A DNA stretch of 64,000 nt. It comes from Marsupella aquatica. Taxonomy: Eukaryota > Marchantiophyta. Of this stretch, positions 58,087 through 64,000 are shown one piece after another. The notes beneath the pieces were generated by a model that saw only the letters and a list, made by a program, of their open reading frames with translations, did not search any database and had not been told where the DNA came from. The position numbers and the translations under genes are program-made. Positions within the stretch are counted from its first letter, which is position 1, and each line of letters begins with the position of its first letter. The stretch is taken from assembly GCA_973895155.1 (NCBI GenBank), contig OZ316891.1:11718001-11782000 (forward strand), given 5' to 3'.

Positions 58087-58560
58087 TGATCATGCATGTA
58101 TATCATTTTTACATATTTATAATATCCATCCTTTTTTTTCATCCACATAAATCTCAGTGGGGCTTTAGAGTCACGTCACTCTAGAGCCTAGACCCACACT
58201 CCATTTTCTCATGGTGATTAGTGACATAGATGACAAAACTAATCATGCATGATATCATTTTAACATGCACAATATTCAATTCTTCTTTCCATCCACAAAA
58301 GTGGGAGGGGCCCTAGTGTCAGGGTGTAGAGGCTTCACTCTAGAAGCATAGACCCGAACTCTAGCTTCTCACGCACAGTCACTTATATAGATTGTGATTA
58401 GTCTCCCAAACCAAGCTTTTTATCTATGGGACCGTCACTTACATAGATATAGATAGATTGTGATTAGTCCCCCAAACCAAGCTTTGCATCTATGGGACCG
58501 TCACTTATATTGATTGTGATTAGTCTCCCAAACCCAGCATTGTATCTCTGTAGCTTTTCT
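58087..58560. repeat. Diverged direct repeats with tandem ATTGTGATTAGTC units
   Basis: 58087-58220 and 58237-58387 are diverged copies of one block (ATCATGCATG...ATCCACA...CTAGAG...AGACCC...ACTCTAG/ACTCCAT). After them, three units starting GATTGTGATTAGTC begin at 58390, 58456 and 58512. Confidence 0.7.
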
Positions 58561-59935
58561 TTCAGTAAGGACAATTTTGTAGAAATAAGGTATTGGACGC
58601 ACCATATGAGCCGTCGATTGTGTATTCCAACGGACCATCACGATCGCTCGCCTTCGACGGAGCCGATGGAGTTGCCGAAGCTGGGGGTACCGACAAGAAG
58701 AGCCGGGGGTGGAGCCGGGGGCCAAGCAGGCCGGTCACTCTGGCAGCCGGCCAGCGAGCCAGCCAGACCGGCAAAGGCCACGGTGACTCGACCAGCTGGC
58801 TCGCTGGCCGGAACTCCGGAAGGGAAGATGGGGCAGAGCGCATGTCGGGGATGTCGTCGCCTCGGATTGGGATCGAAGCTCTTCTTCTGTTCTTCAGCTC
58901 CCCACTGTTCTCTCCGCGATGGTGGTGGCGGCAGTGGCAATGAATATGCGCTGCGCCTCGTGACCTCGTCCCCTCACTCGCCACGTTAGGCGAATGTCTG
59001 TCCTGTGCTGTTGCTCCTACCTGCATCAAAACAGCCTGAGGCTCGTCATCCCTCGAGAATCCGTCGAAAAGGTTACGGTAATCACAAAACCATAATGAGA
59101 ATGCGGGATTTCGCAGACCGAACGGATGAGTGTACATAGTTTTAGTCTCGGGCAGTGGTTCGACTTCCGGTTGCGCACTCACCACTGTACAACAGCGGAC
59201 GTTGTTTACGAAGACGAGGGTGACGCGGTCTGGGAGGAGAATGCTTCATTTGCTATAGCACGAGGTGAGAGAAGAGTGGTTTGTCGGACGGAGGAAGGGA
59301 GCTCGGGCAGGGCTGTGAAGTGTAATCGAAGCTGTGAGTGTTTTGAAGGAATCGCAATGTCCTCTATTGTCTTGGGAGTCCATTCTTGGGAGCGTTTTTT
59401 TTTGCCTTTGAGAGATTCGAGAAATCATCGTTGTGGATTTCGGTTTTTCTCTCTTTTTATTTGAGCAGGAAAAATATAAATTTCTTTTCTCTCGGATTTG
59501 TTACTTGATCCGCATGTCTTTCGCCTTCTTGTGCTTTGCCATTTTAGTGACGAGCTTATTTATCTGACGAGGTTGTAGAAGAGCAAGTGTTTCGGGTTAG
59601 TGTTTTTGTCTTTTTGGGCATCTGCGCTCTAGGAAGTTGTGAATGTGGCTTGTGATTCTGAGCTTTTGTGTCATTCGTTGTCTGGGATGGGTTATGCAGA
59701 TCTTGTTAGACAGTCCTGCGGAGTCAGCTCTGAGGAATTTGGCGACGTTGGCTCGTCCGTGATCTTTGTTTAAAATATTGCTGGCGCATTGAGATTCGGA
59801 CTTCCCATTGTCAATGCTCCCTTTGCCGCAAGAAGTCCATTGTGTATCCCTGCCTCCCTCTGCCAGATTTTGCGACGATACTTGCGCCGAGAGTCTACAA
59901 ACCTCAAATTAATATACCTCTAGCCGGGGGCAATC

Positions 59936-62756
59936 ATGCAGGCTGTTGCTGGCGGTCGACTGGTCTTGTCTTTTGTGTGTAAGTCAAGACCATTGTTGCA
60001 TTCTATAGCACAGCCGAGCTCTCAGTTCCAATCGCAAACGATTGGAGTGCAATCTTGGACCCTGCAAAGGAAGAGTAAGGCAGTGTTTGCCGCAAGCGAC
60101 TGGTCGTCTTCGAAGCCAAGTCCTTCCAGAGGTGTTGTAAGGGATGATATCGAAGGTATTCCCGTGGGAGAGTATGGGGAAAGATACTTGGTGCCAAATC
60201 ATATGGAAGATGATGACGACGGCCTTGGAGATGTCCGAGTGGAATGCGACTCTAACGGCTGCATTATTGTAATGCCCGAATCAAGAAGGCTCGGGGACGA
60301 AGACCATAGTGGACGGTATCTGCGCTGTGATCTCTCAGGTACCTTCTGTCTTCTTATAATGTGTGGAAGAGAGTAATCGTCCGAGTGCTCTGAGGTCATC
60401 GAAATAGAAAATGTGTCTCATGGGAGAACTAAATAGGTCGTGATCAGACTCTGGAAAATCTCCATTGTTAGTGCTCGCCCTTTGCTGACTCCGTTAGCAG
60501 TCGTCGTTGAAGTACAGCAAGAGCTCACCCGTGGTACGAATTGCCGACATGACAATGTCACCTACTGTGTTTCTAGAAGAGTCTGGAGTGTTTTTTCTGC
60601 ATTTTTGATCTCCTGATCTCCTGACGGAATTTCTCTGGAAAGAAAAGTTTGCTTGCTTTAGTAGTTTGGTGAGAGAATGGGCTTGCTGTTGTCACACTAT
60701 GAAAGTAAGGTATGCTGTTCGGCAGTAACATGATGTGAACTTGCAATCATTCAGGTTGCTATTTCACTCCGGACGCTCCCACTACAAAAAGCTTCGAGGT
60801 TATAGAGGGCGAAGGTTGGCGACTGGGCTACGAAACTGCGCCCGAATCAGAAGGCAGCTTCTGTTCCATTGTGCGTTGTTCAGTTTTGAGGGAGCTATAG
60901 TTGAAGCGTTCTAAGATGTGGGTCGATGGCGGTGCTTAGTGTTTTCCTTTTCTGAGCCCTGCAATTTTGTTCTGTTCCAGAGGTCATGCGATCTTTTAGT
61001 TGAGGTCTTGTATGGTATTGGGTTCTGACAGGCCGAACGTCACATATGAATGGAACCCAGGTGGGAGCTGGAGGATGGAGCATCGCTTTGACTGGCGGAG
61101 AGTTTGATGACTTCTGCACTCTGATTCAGGCAAGAGACATGATCCCCCGACAGCTTACGGGCTTAGCTACAAACTAGTTTTATTGCCCGATCTTAGTTCG
61201 ATTGTTAACTTTACGGGTGCCCTTTTGCAGTCAGTGAGGAAAGGGATCATGACAATGGACGAGGATACAATCTCTGGACGCAATGATGTCGTGCTGCAGG
61301 TGAGTTCCGAATATTTGGGTACTGATAGTTTCCATATTCAGAAATTCAATGGCTCACCAGTGTCTGCTTGTGTATCCACCTTGGTATATTGAAACAAGGA
61401 TCTAAGTTTTTCGAACCTAAGTCCGATTTACCAGATGTCAGCTCGTGTAACATCGTTGTGTCAAGTTATGTGTTGTGCAAACTGACCTTGGTTTGTAGAG
61501 AGGTCCTGCATAGAACTCTGGAAAGTTAAAAGAAATTGTTTGATGAGTCTGTATCATTGAAGGTGTTTTACCACCACCAATGTCACCTAGGTACACATGA
61601 TAGATCTCCCAAATCTGCAGGTTGAGAAGGGAACCATATGGATGCAATGCACGCTACCAAAGACGAGGGTGGGAGCTCTTCAACTTCTGTGGCAGGTAAC
61701 ACACAGTTTGTTCCCAATGGTGCTGGGTGCCTAATAGATTCGTTCAAGTTTTCACAGTAGGTTTCAAGCTTTATTTTGGATTGTGTCATTATTTGTCTTA
61801 ATCAATCACCAATCTTTGAGCCAGCAATTTCCTAGAAACTGAATCATCGATCTTTGTGTCATCAATTGCCTAGAAAACTGAGTCACTGGATGCATCCGAG
61901 TCTGTAAAACATTCTTCAATTGTCACGTGCTAAAGGAATTCAAACCATCATTGATTTATCTAGCGAATACAATTGTGATACTGGGTATTCACATCTGGTC
62001 TGAGAATACCTATGCCGCGTGGAGTTGCACCTCCAATGCTGATGAAATTCTTATTTGCAAGTCTCTAGCGAAGGATGAAGTTGTGTGTTCGAGTGCATTT
62101 ACCTCTCATGGGACCGAGCTACACATAAGTTTTACGACCGGAGCCTCGCACCAGACTTATTGCTACACATCATTGAAGTTTAGTAGGGTGCAGGAGCTAT
62201 GGCGTTTGGCTCGATTTGGCCCTGCAGAGTCAGCACGATTCGAGGAAATCTAAGATCTATTTGATAGCTTTGCTAAAACCTCGGTCCAGAGACTCGAAAT
62301 TCTCAATTTGAAATCGAGTGTTGTTGACATCTCTGTTTTTCTGGGCAGCCTGGAGTCCCTCATAATCTTATCGACGAACAACTGAAAGAAGCATTTGAGT
62401 TGCGCTTTATATTATCAGGTGGCGAAAACAAGAGACAGGTATATGTCTTCCTATGCTCCTGCGGCTTCTCTGAGGGCACGTTACAAGGCGTTTCCATTTC
62501 TGTACGAGCTGTTCGATGGTTTCAGACGTACTATAGTCTCATAACTGTAGAACCTCAATTAAGATAAGTTTGTAGCATTGGTAATTTACAAAGAAGATTT
62601 ACTGTCTCTGAGAAACTTTCCTTGCTCCAGGTGGAGGGTTACTGGCCTGCACAGGCAGTCTTTGACATGCTGAAGAAAATAGATTCATCCTCTTTCAATC
62701 ATTCTGGGGCTTCGTTTGCTGAAAATGTTACGAGACAAGCTGCAGCTAAGGTGTGA
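59936..62756 (+). CDS. Plastid-targeted DUF1818-family protein
   Basis: Seven exons: 59936-60338, 60755-60874, 61032-61129, 61231-61299, 61621-61695, 62349-62438 and 62631-62756; phases fit throughout (326 aa). Residues 1-55 are rich in Ser/Arg/Gln and poor in acidic residues, a typical chloroplast transit peptide. The conserved part resembles cyanobacterial DUF1818: FEVIEGEGWRLGYETAPESE, VGAGGWSIALTGGEFDDFC, MTMDEDTISGRNDVVLQVEK, FELRFILSGGENKRQ and VEGYWPAQAVFDMLK. The biochemical role of the family is not established; a plastid location is inferred from the transit peptide and the cyanobacterial relatives. Intron 3 begins GC (CAG|GCAAG) and the exon 2 donor (GTTGTT) is weak but is the only one that keeps the frame. 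Start at ATG 59936 is the first in frame. Confidence 0.88.
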
Positions 62757-64000
62757 TGAAGCAGTTCGTTGTTGACATAGAATGTTGAACTATCATTCAA
62801 TCCAAACCTTAAGAGAATGTCAATCAATCAAAGCCTCCACGCATACTGTGGGTCATAAGCTCTTTCTGAATACGGAAACTATTTGGAAGAACTACTGGTT
62901 GGGTCTGCATGTGCCCGTAGAAGTCCCCAACTTTCGTTGGCGAGGGGTCCTCTTTGTAATTTTAGCCCAACTTGTACATTACCGCCACACCTTACTCTAA
63001 TTCAAGCTTCTGGACAAAGCACCAGACCTTCATTGTTGCATGGCGTCAATATGTTCAATCAAACTTTTTGTTGGTTGTAAGGTCTTTATCGCAAAGCAGG
63101 TCCATTTGTTGTAAGCTTCGGAATTTTTAAGCCTCGACCACTTTAGGGGGTTGGAACAGGTTGTGTGAGGAAAATTGACCTACTCTCAAAGCTGTTAATG
63201 TCATACAGTAGAGTGGTACACAGATTTTCTACTCCCACTGTTGGATCGTAAGAGATAAATTCCCAACGTTTCCCCCAAGTAAAGTCTGCTATCATGGCAC
63301 AATTGACAACGGTAGTGTATCATGCGGTTGGCCGGAAATACAAGATCCAAGATGACGAGCCATCTCGAAACGATTCTGGCACTGTTACGCTGAGCGGACG
63401 ATACGAGGGTCCAGTGATTCTGATTGGGCATAATATGGATTGCCGAAACGATCAGGAACCTTTTCGCACTGGATAAGAGGTGGGCCAGAACGAACGCAGT
63501 TACAGTGCAGAGAAGGAATTGATTGCAACGTTTCCCTGACTCAAGGACGCTATCAAAACTACAGTACATTTCTAGTCACCTCACAACCCAACTTCCAGTC
63601 TGGCCAATTTACCGACTCCAAAACTCACCCTGGCTAAGGTGGCCAGGGATTTGTTACTAGAGCCCTAAGATCATCAGTGTCAGTCGAGAAGATTCCAGCC
63701 ATCATTTCCCTATTCTCTTGTAATCCTTATCCTTTCTAGTTAACTAGAGCTACATTTCTTCTGATCCTTTCCATGTTGTGTTCTCCGCAAGTCCGTGGTA
63801 TGTTGATGCTGATAAGTGCGAGGAAAAAGCATCCCAACGAATAATGGAAAACGAAACATCCTGTAAAGAAATCGAAAATACAAGACACTGAACGTCGCAC
63901 GAATGTTTCCCTTCCAGAAATCATAACAAATCGAATCCAAGTCTCGAGTGCGCGGCATTGTCTCTATTCCTCAACATCCTGTCTTTACTGCAAAGAGTTA
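62757..64000. other. 3' flank of the DUF1818 gene, no further gene recognised
   Basis: Short open frames on both strands; none shows a recognisable domain. The stretch 63290-63480 is open on the plus strand (60 codons starting MAQLTTVVYHAVG) but has no supporting signature. Confidence 0.45.

Larger units (their letters stand above)
56828..59935. other. Spacer with solo LTR and short repeats; upstream region of the DUF1818 gene
   Basis: Contains the solo LTR (57121-57431) and a diverged duplicated block with short tandem units (58087-58560). 58600-59000 is a GC-rich stretch open in several frames on both strands, probably compositional. 59000-59935 should hold promoter and 5' UTR of the plus-strand gene. 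No other gene is supported. Confidence 0.5.

Noticed and set aside
58492-59185. Long open frames on both strands in GC-rich DNA
   Set aside because: Open in several frames at once, no recognisable domain; probably composition near a promoter.

Overview
The window is nuclear DNA of a land plant or close streptophyte relative. Genes have spliceosomal introns, a plastid-type transit peptide is present, and the repeats are plant types: CACTA/En-Spm with TNP2 and DUF4216/4218-like modules, a Copia element primed by initiator tRNA-Met, and an L1-type LINE with a DUF4283-like ORF1. A Replitron-like HUH transposase gene favours a non-seed plant (moss, liverwort, lycophyte or fern), because Replitrons are reported at high copy there. 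The species cannot be told from sequence alone.

Two host genes bracket about 56 kb of mobile DNA and point away from each other. On the left, minus strand, is the 5' part of condensin-II subunit CAP-D3 (positions 1-3236, four exons, running off the window). On the right, plus strand, is a complete seven-exon gene for a plastid-targeted DUF1818-family protein (59936-62756).

The centre is a three-level nest. CACTA element A (7244-43112, about 10.5 kb once its insertions are removed) carries a coiled-coil TNPA-like gene, a zinc-finger exon, a SET-domain exon and a TNP2 transposase gene. Inside A sits CACTA element B (11442-36834, perfect CAT target duplication), with a TNPA-like gene, a TNP2 transposase, a two-BRCT gene and an EDM2-like PHD-finger gene. 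Inside a coding exon of B's TNPA-like gene sits a complete Copia element (14947-21549) with apparently identical 475-bp LTRs and a perfect CGACC duplication. Insertion order is therefore A, then B, then Copia. Removing Copia and one CGACC restores the interrupted exon in frame.

To the right lie a Replitron-like HUH gene with one in-frame stop (44032-45201), minisatellite-like DNA (45.6-46.3 kb), a full-length but dead LINE with a 13-bp target duplication (49661-56814), and a solo Copia-type LTR (57121-57431).

The most interesting point is that both CACTA elements have picked up chromatin or DNA-damage domains (SET, PHD, BRCT). In element A the short zinc-finger exon ends in phase 0 and has compatible phase-0 acceptors both at the SET exon and at the TNP2 exon. 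One promoter could thus yield a zinc finger-SET protein and a zinc finger-transposase with the same DNA-binding end. This is inference from splice sites and has not been tested.
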